Source of the DNA: an uncultured Myxococcales bacterium
GTDB lineage: Bacteria > Myxococcota_A > UBA9042
Direction of reading: 5' to 3'
Assembly (NCBI GenBank): GCA_903842345.1
Contig: CAIMLR010000030.1
Location: 62,001-126,000 of the forward strand
DNA length: 64,000 nt
Made by a program: the position numbers and the translations under genes
In this document: in pieces, positions 27,840 through 35,746 of the stretch
How the letters are laid out: each line of letters begins with the position of its first letter
Position numbering within the stretch: the first letter of the stretch is position 1
Notes under the pieces: generated by a model
Seen by the model: the letters and a program-made list of their open reading frames with translations, nothing else
The model's database searches: none
What the model was told of the DNA's origin: nothing

Positions 27840-29249
27840 TCAGACCTTTGGCAGCTCAAGCCAACGCGTGTGGACGGCGACGTCCGGCGCATCGGCGCGG
27901 CGATAGGTGTGCGCGCCAAACGCGTCACGCTGCGCCTGGATCAGCGCCGCCGGCCCATGGATCGACGTCAGCGCCTGAAAATACGTCAGGCTCGCCGCCA
28001 TCGCCGGCACAGCGATCCCCGCCTCGATCGCGCGCGCCACGACCTTGCGCCACGCCGGCAGCGCCGCTTGCAGCTCAGCCTGAAAACCCGGATCCAGCGG
28101 CAGCGCCGCGAGGTCGGGTTGATCGCGCAGCGCTTGCCACACGCGATCGAGCCACGCCGCGCGGATGATGCAGCCCGCCTTCCAAATGCGCGCGACGGAC
28201 GCCAGATCGGTCTCAAAACCGTGCGCCTTGCTCGCCGCCTGCAGCAGCATGAAGCCCTGCGTCCAGCCCATCAGCCGGCTCGCGAACAGCGCGTCGGCCA
28301 ATTCGTCGGTCGTCACATCGCGCAGTCGCGTATCCACCGGCGCGTACTGCGCGTGAACCAGCGCGCGCACGGGCTTCTGCGCCGACAGCGCGCGGGCTTC
28401 CACCGCGGCGGTAATCGTCGGAATCGGCACGCCGAGGTTCAGCGCCGCCTCCACCGTCCACTTGCCCGTGCCCTTGGAACCGGCCACGTCCAGCACGCTG
28501 CCCACCAGCGCGCCGTGGCCCTGCGGATCGGCGGCATGGACGACCTGGCTCGTCAGCTCCAGCAGGTAGGACGCCAGCGGCCCGCGATTCCACGTCGCGA
28601 ACACCTCCGCCTGCTGGGACGGCGTCAGGCCCAAGCCGTCGCGCAGCAGCAACCACGTCTCCGCGATGAGCTGCATGTCGCCGTACTCGATGCCATTGTG
28701 CACCGTCTTGACGAAGTGGCCCGCCCCGCCCTTTCCGCACCACGCGACACACGGTCCGCTGTCGGAGACCGCCGCGGCGGGTTCCAGCACGGGCTGCAAG
28801 CGCAACCACGCCTCGCGATCGCCGCCGGGCATCATCGCGGGGCCGAGCAGCGCGCCTTCTTCGCCGCCAGAGACGCCCATGCCGACGAAGTGGAAGCCCT
28901 GCGCGCGGCACCAGGCATCGCGGCGCTCGGTGTCGGTGTAGAGGCTGTTGCCGCCGTCAACGACGATGTCCGCCGGCTCCAGATGCGGCGCGAGCGCCTT
29001 GAGCACCGCGTCGACGGCCCCGCCCGCGGTGACCATGACGACGATCCGCCGCGGCGCCTGCAGGCTGGCGACAAATTCGCCGTAGTCGCTGGTGATGGCA
29101 AAGCGCGCGTCGCCCCATTGCTGTTGGAACGCCATCGCGCCTTCCGGCTCCCAGTTGTAGCCGGCGACGCGCAAGCCGCGGCTGTGGAAGTTGCGGGCCA
29201 AAGCGGCGCCCATGACGCCCAGGCCGATGACGCCAATGTCGCAGCTCAT
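27840..29249 (-). CDS. gnd: 6-phosphogluconate dehydrogenase (decarboxylating)
   Basis: Third step of the oxidative pentose phosphate pathway: 6-phosphogluconate plus NADP to ribulose 5-phosphate, CO2 and NADPH. The length of 469 residues is typical. Visible are the nucleotide-binding fold IGLGVMGAALARN, substrate-site GGNSLYTDT, GVSGGEEGALLGPAMMPGG, the catalytic segment KTVHNGIEYGDMQLIAE, and C-terminal GAHTYRRAD. It starts one base after the pgl stop, so the two are translationally coupled, and it is the last gene of the operon. No hairpin follows, because the FadL-type gene ends three bases away on the other strand. Confidence 0.96.
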   Translation of the reverse strand: MSCDIGVIGLGVMGAALARNFHSRGLRVAGYNWEPEGAMAFQQQWGDARFAITSDYGEFVASLQAPRRIVVMVTAGGAVDAVLKALAPHLEPADIVVDGGNSLYTDTERRDAWCRAQGFHFVGMGVSGGEEGALLGPAMMPGGDREAWLRLQPVLEPAAAVSDSGPCVAWCGKGGAGHFVKTVHNGIEYGDMQLIAETWLLLRDGLGLTPSQQAEVFATWNRGPLASYLLELTSQVVHAADPQGHGALVGSVLDVAGSKGTGKWTVEAALNLGVPIPTITAAVEARALSAQKPVRALVHAQYAPVDTRLRDVTTDELADALFASRLMGWTQGFMLLQAASKAHGFETDLASVARIWKAGCIIRAAWLDRVWQALRDQPDLAALPLDPGFQAELQAALPAWRKVVARAIEAGIAVPAMAASLTYFQALTSIHGPAALIQAQRDAFGAHTYRRADAPDVAVHTRWLELPKV

Positions 29250-29250
29250 G

Positions 29251-30033
29251 TCACTCTCCAGCTGTCAGCGAGGTCATCGCCGCGGCGACAAGGCCCGTCG
29301 CCGCCGGCCCGTCCAGCAGCACAAACGCCCGCGGATGGTCCAGCAGGCGCGCGAGCGGGAGCGCCTGATCGCCGCGCATCGCCCGCGCGAGCACGTCAGC
29401 CTTGCCCTTGCCGCGCGCCAGCACGATCAGCGTCTCCGCCTGCTTCAGGGTGCGCAACGTCAGGGAAATCCGCGCCGCGGGCGGCTTGGGGCTGTCGTGC
29501 ACCGCGAGGACGCTGTCCTCAACGTCCAGCGCCGGATGCCCCGGGAACAGCGACGCGACGTGGCCGTCCTCGCCCACGCCGATCAGCGCGATGTCCAGCC
29601 CGCCGTCAAACTGCTCGTGGAACGCACGGCCAAAGCGCAGCAACTCCACCTTGGCGTCGGCGGACAGGCTCATCGGCAGCACGTTCTCAACCGGCATCGC
29701 GACCTTGGACAGCCACTCCGCGTACGCCGTGCGCAAGTTGCTCTCCGGGTCAAACGGCTGCCAATCGCCGGGGTGCTGGCCCACTTTCTCGAGCACGCGT
29801 TCATCCGTCCACGTGATCAAGAGCTGGCCGTAGGCCGTCGCCGGCAGCAGCGCCGCCAGTTCGCTGTACACGCACGCCGGCGTCGTTCCGCCCGCCAGCC
29901 CCAGCCGGCAGCGGCCTTTTTGCGCGATCGTCCTCAGGATCGCGTCCGCGACCATCTGCGCCGCTTGTTTGGCAAAATCGCCCAGGACGTGGCTCTGCGG
30001 CTGGCGCGGACCGTTGGGGTGAAGCTGGATCAT
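29251..30033 (-). CDS. pgl: 6-phosphogluconolactonase
   Basis: Second step of the oxidative pentose phosphate pathway, hydrolysis of 6-phosphogluconolactone. The 260-residue protein has the family motifs LAGGTTPACVYSEL, ITWTDERVLE and GVGEDGHVASLFPGHP, which bind the sugar phosphate. I chose the ATG at 30033, since GAGGAGA precedes it; a longer frame from 30129 would run into zwf. It lies between zwf and gnd, 43 bp and 1 bp away. Confidence 0.95.
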   Translation of the reverse strand: MIQLHPNGPRQPQSHVLGDFAKQAAQMVADAILRTIAQKGRCRLGLAGGTTPACVYSELAALLPATAYGQLLITWTDERVLEKVGQHPGDWQPFDPESNLRTAYAEWLSKVAMPVENVLPMSLSADAKVELLRFGRAFHEQFDGGLDIALIGVGEDGHVASLFPGHPALDVEDSVLAVHDSPKPPAARISLTLRTLKQAETLIVLARGKGKADVLARAMRGDQALPLARLLDHPRAFVLLDGPAATGLVAAAMTSLTAGE

Positions 30034-30076
30034 GTTCTCCTCGTCGCTGCCGGCGGCAGCTTGTGGCTGAAGTTGG

Positions 30077-31582
30077 TTACTCACCGTGGCCCCAAACGCC
30101 TTCGCAGCCGTGGAACAACTCGTCGGCAAGCTCCGGGCCGCTGGAACCGCTTGGATAGGTCACGGGCGGCGGCGCGCCTTTCGCCGTCCAACCGGCGCGA
30201 ATGGAATCGGCAAAGCGCCAGGCGGCCTCGGCTTCATCGCCGCGGATGAAGAGCGTCGCTTGACCGGCGACCGCATCCAGCAGCAACCGCTGGTACGGAT
30301 CGGGCGAATCGCCGGGAAACAGGTCCTTGTAGTCAAAGCCGAGCGTCGCCTGCCGCATGATGTGGCCGAGACCTGGCTGCTTGACCATGAAGGAAAGGCG
30401 AATGCCTTCATCCGGCTGGATGCGAAACACCAACGAGTTCGGTCGCAGGCGACACACTTCGGCCGGCGTCGGCCCGGAAAAGAGGTCCGCGGGCGGCACG
30501 CGAAACCGCACGACGATCTCGCTGTAGCGCTTGTGCAGCCGCTTGCCGGTGCGCAGGAAGAACGGCACGCCGGCCCAGCGCCAATTGTGAATGCGCGCGC
30601 GGATGGCGACGTAGGATTCCGTCTCTGAATCGGCCGCAACGCCGTCCTCCGCCAGATAGCCCGTCTCGCCGCCCGCCGCGACGTACTGGCCACGCACAAC
30701 GTTGCGCCACACGTCCTGCGGATCCTCAAACGACTCCAGCGACTTCAAAACCTTCACTTTCTCCGTCCGCACGGACTCGGCGTCCAGCGACGTCGGCGGC
30801 TCCATCGCAACGAGGCACAGCAACTGCATCAGGTGGTTCTGCACCATGTCCCGCAGCGCGCCGGCGCTGTCGTAGTACTTGCCGCGACCGGACTCCATGC
30901 CCAGCGTCTCGCAGACGCTGATCTCGACCGACTCGACGTGCTGGCTCGACCAGATCGGCTCAAAAATCGCGTTTTCAAAGCGGAACGCCAGGATGTTCTG
31001 GACGGTCTCTTTGCCGAGGTAGTGGTCGATCCGGTAGATCTGCTCCTCGCGCAGGTGCCGCCGCAGCGTCAAGTTCAGCCACTGCGCGGTCGCCAGGTCC
31101 GTGCCAAACGGCTTCTCAATGACCACGCGCCGCCAGCTCTCGATGCGCAGCGGATCGTCCTTGAGCATCCCCGCATGGGCCAGCGATTCGATCGTCGCGG
31201 CAAAGAGCGAAGGCCGCAGCGCGAGATGGAAAAGTCGGCCCACGACGTGCTTCATCGGCCCGGCGAGCTCATCCAGATGCCGCCGCAGGTGGGCGAACGC
31301 CGTCGCTGAACCGTCGCCAATTGCGTGGTAGTGAACGTTCGGCGCGAGCTCCTGCCAGATGTGCGCCTGCGAGGCGGCGATCTTGGGCTGCAGCTCTTCG
31401 CGCCAGGCCTCGCTGGACATCGGCCGGAGATCCACGCCGATGACCTGGACCGGCGCATTGAATGCCCGACGGCACGCCGCATCCACGATCGCCGGAATCA
31501 GCTTGCGCCCCGTCAGGTCGCCAGAAGCGCCGAAAATCACAATCTGTGTAGGCACTTGCACGGAAGCCGGCGGAGACAGCAT
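30077..31582 (-). CDS. zwf: Glucose-6-phosphate 1-dehydrogenase
   Basis: First, NADPH-producing step of the oxidative pentose phosphate pathway. The 501-residue protein shows the nucleotide site IVIFGASGDLTGRKLIPA, the EKPFG motif, the active-site signature RIDHYLGKETVQN, and VPFFLRTGKRL. The ATG at 31582 has GGGAGGG four bases upstream. An ATG five codons earlier lacks one. Upstream, an unknown gene ends 24 bases away on the same strand, so the four genes appear to be one transcription unit. Confidence 0.96.
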   Translation of the reverse strand: MLSPPASVQVPTQIVIFGASGDLTGRKLIPAIVDAACRRAFNAPVQVIGVDLRPMSSEAWREELQPKIAASQAHIWQELAPNVHYHAIGDGSATAFAHLRRHLDELAGPMKHVVGRLFHLALRPSLFAATIESLAHAGMLKDDPLRIESWRRVVIEKPFGTDLATAQWLNLTLRRHLREEQIYRIDHYLGKETVQNILAFRFENAIFEPIWSSQHVESVEISVCETLGMESGRGKYYDSAGALRDMVQNHLMQLLCLVAMEPPTSLDAESVRTEKVKVLKSLESFEDPQDVWRNVVRGQYVAAGGETGYLAEDGVAADSETESYVAIRARIHNWRWAGVPFFLRTGKRLHKRYSEIVVRFRVPPADLFSGPTPAEVCRLRPNSLVFRIQPDEGIRLSFMVKQPGLGHIMRQATLGFDYKDLFPGDSPDPYQRLLLDAVAGQATLFIRGDEAEAAWRFADSIRAGWTAKGAPPPVTYPSGSSGPELADELFHGCEGVWGHGE

Positions 31583-31606
31583 GGACCCTCCCAGCACGCG
31601 AGGCTA

Positions 31607-32641
31607 CTACGGAATCGCCAGCGGGACGATGCGAAATCCCAAACCGTCCAGCGTTTGCGGCGGCAGCGGGTCGAGGGCCAGATCGAGCAGCGAATCGAGC
31701 AGCTCGTCGACGGCGTCGGCGTCGTCCAGCTCCAGCCGCAAGGACTGCCAACCCGCCGCCAGCAAGCCCGCGCCGAGCGGCACCGGCACCGGCAACGCCG
31801 ACAAAGGCGGCTCCAGATAGCCCGCCGCTGCCGATTGGGTCAGTGAAACGGCGTCGCCCGCCGTGTGCAGTCGTCCGGCAGCCAACTGCCAAATCAGCCC
31901 ACCGCCCGCCGGGACCAGCGCCTGGCACGTCGGCACGTTGCGCTGGCGTTTGCGCACGCATGTCAGCCCGTGGAACGCGTCCATCAGCGCAAACACATCG
32001 TCTTCTTCATGGGTTGTCCCAACCGCCTGCGGCGACGCGCCGTTGTGGATCGCGTGCGCCTCCGCCAGCACCGTCGCGTCGATGGCTTCCGACCACGGGA
32101 TCGCACCGCTCAGGACCCGCCACAACCGTTTCTGGGTCAGTTGCCGCGCCAGCCACCGCGCCGCGAGGGTCTGCCGCGCCAGCCAAGGTACCGTCAGACA
32201 ACCACTTTCGCCGTCCAGTTGCTCATCGGCCGCGGCGACGTCCAGCAGCGCGTTGTCAGCGTCCACCGCGATCATGGCCGCGAGCGCGTCGACCAACCAC
32301 ACCGGCGGCTGCCCAGCGAGCTGTGGCCGCGCCGCAGTCAACAGCAGATACGGCAAGAGAAAACGATCGATAACCGCGTTGGCAGAAAGCGCCGGATCGG
32401 CGATCTCCTGGAGCGCCGCGTCGATCAATTTGCCGTCCAGCCGCCCGGAATCGAGCAAATGCTGGAGCGACACGGCCTTTTTCAGCCAGTCAGCCGGCTT
32501 GGCCGCGGCCAAAAAGCGCTGTGGCGAAGCGCCTTGGCTCTTGAGCAGTTGCAAGAGCGCGTCGAGCGACTCAGCCAGAAGCGGCAGTCCATTGGCGGAA
32601 AACTCTTGCTGTAGACAGCTCTGTCGAAGCGTTGCGTCCAT
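31607..32641 (-). CDS. Unknown protein at the head of the zwf-pgl-gnd operon
   Basis: The ATG at 32641 follows AGAGGATC and gives 344 residues without signal peptide or membrane segment. The sequence is rich in Leu and Ala and looks largely alpha-helical in the first 200 residues (for example LLAESLDALLQLLKSQG), with a beta-rich C-terminal third. There is no motif I recognise. Its place as first gene of the pentose phosphate operon, 24 bases before zwf, suggests a function in that pathway. In Actinobacteria and cyanobacteria, zwf is accompanied by the activator OpcA. This protein does not look like OpcA, but a similar assembly or regulatory job is possible. That is inference from context only. 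Confidence 0.7.
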   Translation of the reverse strand: MDATLRQSCLQQEFSANGLPLLAESLDALLQLLKSQGASPQRFLAAAKPADWLKKAVSLQHLLDSGRLDGKLIDAALQEIADPALSANAVIDRFLLPYLLLTAARPQLAGQPPVWLVDALAAMIAVDADNALLDVAAADEQLDGESGCLTVPWLARQTLAARWLARQLTQKRLWRVLSGAIPWSEAIDATVLAEAHAIHNGASPQAVGTTHEEDDVFALMDAFHGLTCVRKRQRNVPTCQALVPAGGGLIWQLAAGRLHTAGDAVSLTQSAAAGYLEPPLSALPVPVPLGAGLLAAGWQSLRLELDDADAVDELLDSLLDLALDPLPPQTLDGLGFRIVPLAIP

Positions 32642-32661
32642 CGATCCTCTGCGCCGGCGGG

Positions 32662-32689
32662 TTGCCAACTTCGCGCCGCAGCATAGCCT
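32662..32689 (+). promoter_or_regulatory. Possible promoter for the acidic-protein gene
   Basis: TTGCCA (5 of 6 matches) and TAGCCT (3 of 6) are 16 bases apart, about 95 bases before the start codon, within a 144-bp divergent gap. The gap also has an unusual run of eight A. Support is modest. Confidence 0.25.
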
Positions 32690-32785
32690 GTAGCGGACAA
32701 TACTTGCCATGCGCCAAAAAAAACGGCATGCCGCGCCCCGGGAAGTTGAAGTGCTTGCCCAGCCATCTTGCCAGGAGACAGTACC

Positions 32786-33211
32786 ATGCAGTTCGAACTC
32801 GACGTCATTGCCAAACGCCTACAGCTGCCTACTCCCCGTGGCAACTCCCCCGCCGTTGAACCGCTCCGTGCGGGCTACGACGATGAATGGGAGGACGACG
32901 ATGAATTTGAAGAAGACGATGACTTTGACGACGACGCCGATGACGGCGACGACGACTTTGACGAAGACGAGGAAGAGGAAGAGGACGAAGAAGTGGAGCG
33001 CGAGCTGAACTTTGACGAAGACGACTACCCCGTCGCGGACGAAGAAGAGGAAGAAGAAGCCGAGGTCGATCCGGAAAAGGAGCTCGATGAGGGCGAAGCC
33101 GTGCCGCGCAAGACGCCCGCGGACCTCGAGGACGACGATTTGGACCTCGACGAGGTTGAGGGCGAAGTTGAGCCCGGCGAAGACACGGAAGAAGAGAAGT
33201 GGTGGGATTGA
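32786..33211 (+). CDS. Very acidic small protein of unknown function
   Basis: CCAGGAGA precedes the ATG at 32786 by seven bases. The 141-residue product has an ordinary first 30 residues (MQFELDVIAKRLQLPTPRG), after which about half or more of the residues are Asp or Glu, in runs such as DDEFEEDDDFDDDADDGDDD. It closes with EEEKWWD. There is no signal peptide or cysteine. Such proteins are usually disordered and act as DNA mimics, calcium or cation buffers, or chaperone-like binders of basic proteins. It stands alone between the pentose phosphate operon and the oxidase cluster. I cannot name a family. The strong ribosome binding site and the intact long frame make it a likely real gene. Confidence 0.75.
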   Translation: MQFELDVIAKRLQLPTPRGNSPAVEPLRAGYDDEWEDDDEFEEDDDFDDDADDGDDDFDEDEEEEEDEEVERELNFDEDDYPVADEEEEEEAEVDPEKELDEGEAVPRKTPADLEDDDLDLDEVEGEVEPGEDTEEEKWWD

Positions 33212-33514
33212 GTCGCGAAACGTCGCCGCTCACCGCTCGCGTTCGTCCCCGATCGTTCGTGTCAACTGGGCAAATTGACGCGGCGCGCGTGCTGGAACCC
33301 TAGACAAAACTGGGACCATCGGCTACAAGCCGCGCCGCCGCGGGGTGCCACCTTGCGGAACCGCTCGACAGGTTGTCCCTGCTCCGTTCGCCCGGTCGAA
33401 CAGTTCGCCTCGCGCGAACCCGACTGAGCCTGTTCACCGCCGCTTCCCGGCGCAACGGTGCGCACGCTCTTGAACCCGCGCCCGCCCTTCGTCCCCTTGG
33501 AGTCCTGACCGCCC
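33212..33514. other. 303-bp region upstream of the oxidase cluster
   Basis: No gene is apparent. It holds a TTGACG at 33275-33280 without a good -10 partner, and two small hairpins in tandem at 33386-33419. It should contain the promoter and control sites of the ctaB-surf1 cluster. Confidence 0.5.
33386..33419. promoter_or_regulatory. Tandem GTTCG/CGAAC dyads upstream of ctaB
   Basis: Two adjacent dyads share the same half-site: GTTCG (33386-33390) with CGAAC (33397-33401), and GTTCGC (33403-33408) with GCGAAC (33414-33419). Their centres are about 17-18 bases apart. This looks like a double operator or paired RNA hairpins, about 95 bases before the ctaB start. Confidence 0.35.
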
Positions 33515-34576
33515 ATGAAGCTTCGCCTGCCAGCCTTCGCGACCGCCACCCAGCCGAATCAGGCGGGGTCGATCGCGCTGCTGCGCACGGGTGCAGCACC
33601 GGCGCCAACGCACCATCAGGACGGCCAGACGGGCGACGCACGGCACGGCGATGGTCATCAGGCGCCACAGCGCACGTTCTGGCGGGTCGCCCGCGGCCTG
33701 CTCGCGACGACGCGGCCTTCCGTCGTTGGCCTCGTTTTCTTCACGGGTCTGCCGGCGCTGGCGATTGACGATGTGGCGTGGCCGAGCCTGGCGCGCGGTT
33801 CGGCGATTATCGCGGGCATTGCGCTGTGCGCTGCGGCGAGCTCCGTCTTCAACGCGTGGCTGGAACGCGAGTCCGACAAGAACATGGAGCGCACGCGCAC
33901 CCGACCGCTGCCGACTGGTCTGGTGCTTCCGGGCGAAGCGCTCGCCTTTGCCATCCTGCTGTCGCTCGGCGGCGTCGGGCTGCTGGGCTGGCAGGCCACC
34001 AACGGTGTTGAACAAGCCGCGCGCGTCGGCGGAATGCTCGCGGGCGCCGCTACCATCGCCTTCTACGTCGTCGTCTACACGATTTGGCTGAAGCCGCGCA
34101 CGCCGCTCAACATCGTCATCGGTGGCGCCGCCGGTGCCGCTCCGCCGATCATCGTCGACGCCGCGCTGCATGGCTCCGTTGGCCTGATGAGCGTCACGCT
34201 CTTCACGATCGTCTTCTTGTGGACGCCGCCGCACTTCTGGGCCATCTCCTTGTTCCGCAAGGCGGACTACCAGAATGCCGGCTTCCCGATGCTGCCCATC
34301 ACGCACGGCAATGAAGCCACGTACGCCCGCATGGTGCTGTACGCGCTGGCCATCGTGCCGTTTGCCACCCTGCCCGCGCTGACGCGTCACCTCTCGGTCG
34401 GCTACGGCCTGTTCGCGATGGTGACGAGCCTGTGGTTCCTGTGGAGCTGCGTCACGCTGCTTCGCGGCAAGACCGACAAGCTCGCCCGCAAGACATTTTT
34501 CGCCTCGCTCTTGTACCTCCATGCTGTTTTCACGGCGATGATTGTCGACCTGATGATTCATCGCCCCATCGCTTGA
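33515..34576 (+). CDS. ctaB: Protohaem IX farnesyltransferase (haem O synthase)
   Basis: This UbiA-family membrane enzyme attaches a farnesyl group to haem B, giving haem O for the oxidase. The 353-residue protein has about eight or nine membrane segments. The prenyl-diphosphate motif is NAWLERESDKNMERTRTRPLPTG in two parts (NAWLERESD, then MERTRTRPLP), and the second acidic motif includes LWTPPHFWAISLFRKADY. The first 52 residues extend beyond the family and contain a His-rich stretch (APTHHQDGQTGDARHGDGHQ). It is the first gene of the caa3 cluster. CtaA (haem A synthase) is not in this window. Confidence 0.94.
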   Translation: MKLRLPAFATATQPNQAGSIALLRTGAAPAPTHHQDGQTGDARHGDGHQAPQRTFWRVARGLLATTRPSVVGLVFFTGLPALAIDDVAWPSLARGSAIIAGIALCAAASSVFNAWLERESDKNMERTRTRPLPTGLVLPGEALAFAILLSLGGVGLLGWQATNGVEQAARVGGMLAGAATIAFYVVVYTIWLKPRTPLNIVIGGAAGAAPPIIVDAALHGSVGLMSVTLFTIVFLWTPPHFWAISLFRKADYQNAGFPMLPITHGNEATYARMVLYALAIVPFATLPALTRHLSVGYGLFAMVTSLWFLWSCVTLLRGKTDKLARKTFFASLLYLHAVFTAMIVDLMIHRPIA

Positions 34577-34600
34577 GTTGCCACAGAAGGAACGCCTCTG

Positions 34601-35671
34601 ATGTCCAACGCTCTACGCACGCTCTCCAAACGCCTGCCTTCGCTCGCTTCAACCGCTATGCTCCTGCTCCTCGCAGGACTGGCGACGGCTTGCGACGAAG
34701 CGCATCCGCGCGACGCCTACGCCCATCCCGCCGGTGACGCCAGCGAGATCAGCGCCTGGTTCTACAATATGTACTTGGTGTTGGACACGATCATCTTCGT
34801 CGGCGTGCTCGCGGCGTTCTTCATCGCGCTCATCAAGTTCCGCAAGAAGCCGGGCGACAACACGCTGCCGGAGCAGAGCTTTGGCGACCCGCGTCTGGAA
34901 ATCGCCTGGACCATCGTCCCGACGCTGGTGGTGCTTGGCATCACGATTCCGACGCTCGGCGGCTTGTTCGAGTTGGCGAAGCGCCCGGACCAGAACCAGA
35001 AGATCATCGACATCGAAGTCACCGGCAAGCAGTGGTGGTGGGAGCTGGACTACAAGAAGGAAGGCATCAACACCGGCAATGAAATGCACGTGGAAGTGGG
35101 TACGCAGGTCATGCTGCACCTGACTTCCGCGGACGTGATTCACGCCTGGTGGGTGCCGCGCCTTTCCGGCAAGCGCGACGCCACGCCAGGTCGCAGCTAT
35201 CCGCTGAACTTCCGCCCCAAGGAAGTGGGCAGCTTTGACGGCCAGTGCGCGGAGTTGTGCGGCGCGAGCCACGCGCTCATGGGCATTCGGATCATCGTCC
35301 ACCCCAAGGACGGTCCGGACAGCTACGAAAACTGGGTCAAGCACACCAAGGAAGTCGCCGCCAAGCCGACGACGCCCGCGGCGGAAGCCGGCCAGAAAGT
35401 CTTCATGGGCAAGGGCTGCGTGGCTTGCCACTCGATTTCAGGCGTCTCAGAACTGGCCGTGGGCGCGCGCTCGCGCACGTCTGGCCCGAACCTGACGCAC
35501 GTGGGCAGCCGCGACTACATCGCCGCGCACACGCTCAAGAACACGCCGGAGAACATCGCCACGTGGGTCAAGAACCCGCAGGCGGTCAAGCCCGGCGCGC
35601 TGATGACGAACTTGGGCCTGACGGACCAGGAAGCCAAGGACGTCGCGGCGTTCCTGACGAGTCTCAAGTAG
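34601..35671 (+). CDS. coxB: Cytochrome c oxidase subunit II with C-terminal cytochrome c domain (caa3 type)
   Basis: Subunit II takes electrons into the CuA centre. After a lipoprotein-like signal (LATAC, Cys31) come two membrane helices, then the cupredoxin domain. CuA ligands are visible in GQCAELCGASHALM and in the early His of DVIHAWWVP. The last ~90 residues are a class I cytochrome c with CVACH and the axial Met in PGALMTNLG. This tethered cytochrome defines caa3 oxidases. The 356-residue length is normal. AAGGAA lies eight bases before the ATG, 24 bases after ctaB. Confidence 0.96.
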   Translation: MSNALRTLSKRLPSLASTAMLLLLAGLATACDEAHPRDAYAHPAGDASEISAWFYNMYLVLDTIIFVGVLAAFFIALIKFRKKPGDNTLPEQSFGDPRLEIAWTIVPTLVVLGITIPTLGGLFELAKRPDQNQKIIDIEVTGKQWWWELDYKKEGINTGNEMHVEVGTQVMLHLTSADVIHAWWVPRLSGKRDATPGRSYPLNFRPKEVGSFDGQCAELCGASHALMGIRIIVHPKDGPDSYENWVKHTKEVAAKPTTPAAEAGQKVFMGKGCVACHSISGVSELAVGARSRTSGPNLTHVGSRDYIAAHTLKNTPENIATWVKNPQAVKPGALMTNLGLTDQEAKDVAAFLTSLK

Positions 35672-35746
35672 TTGCACGGCCAAAAGCCAAGCAACGCAAT
35701 ACGAATCTTTCGGACCCTTTAGCAAGAATCGCCCCGGAGCAATCAC

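Noticed and set aside
27870-29816. A 648-residue plus-strand frame across gnd and pgl
   Set aside because: Spans two well-supported enzymes on the other strand and is Arg-rich without a domain.
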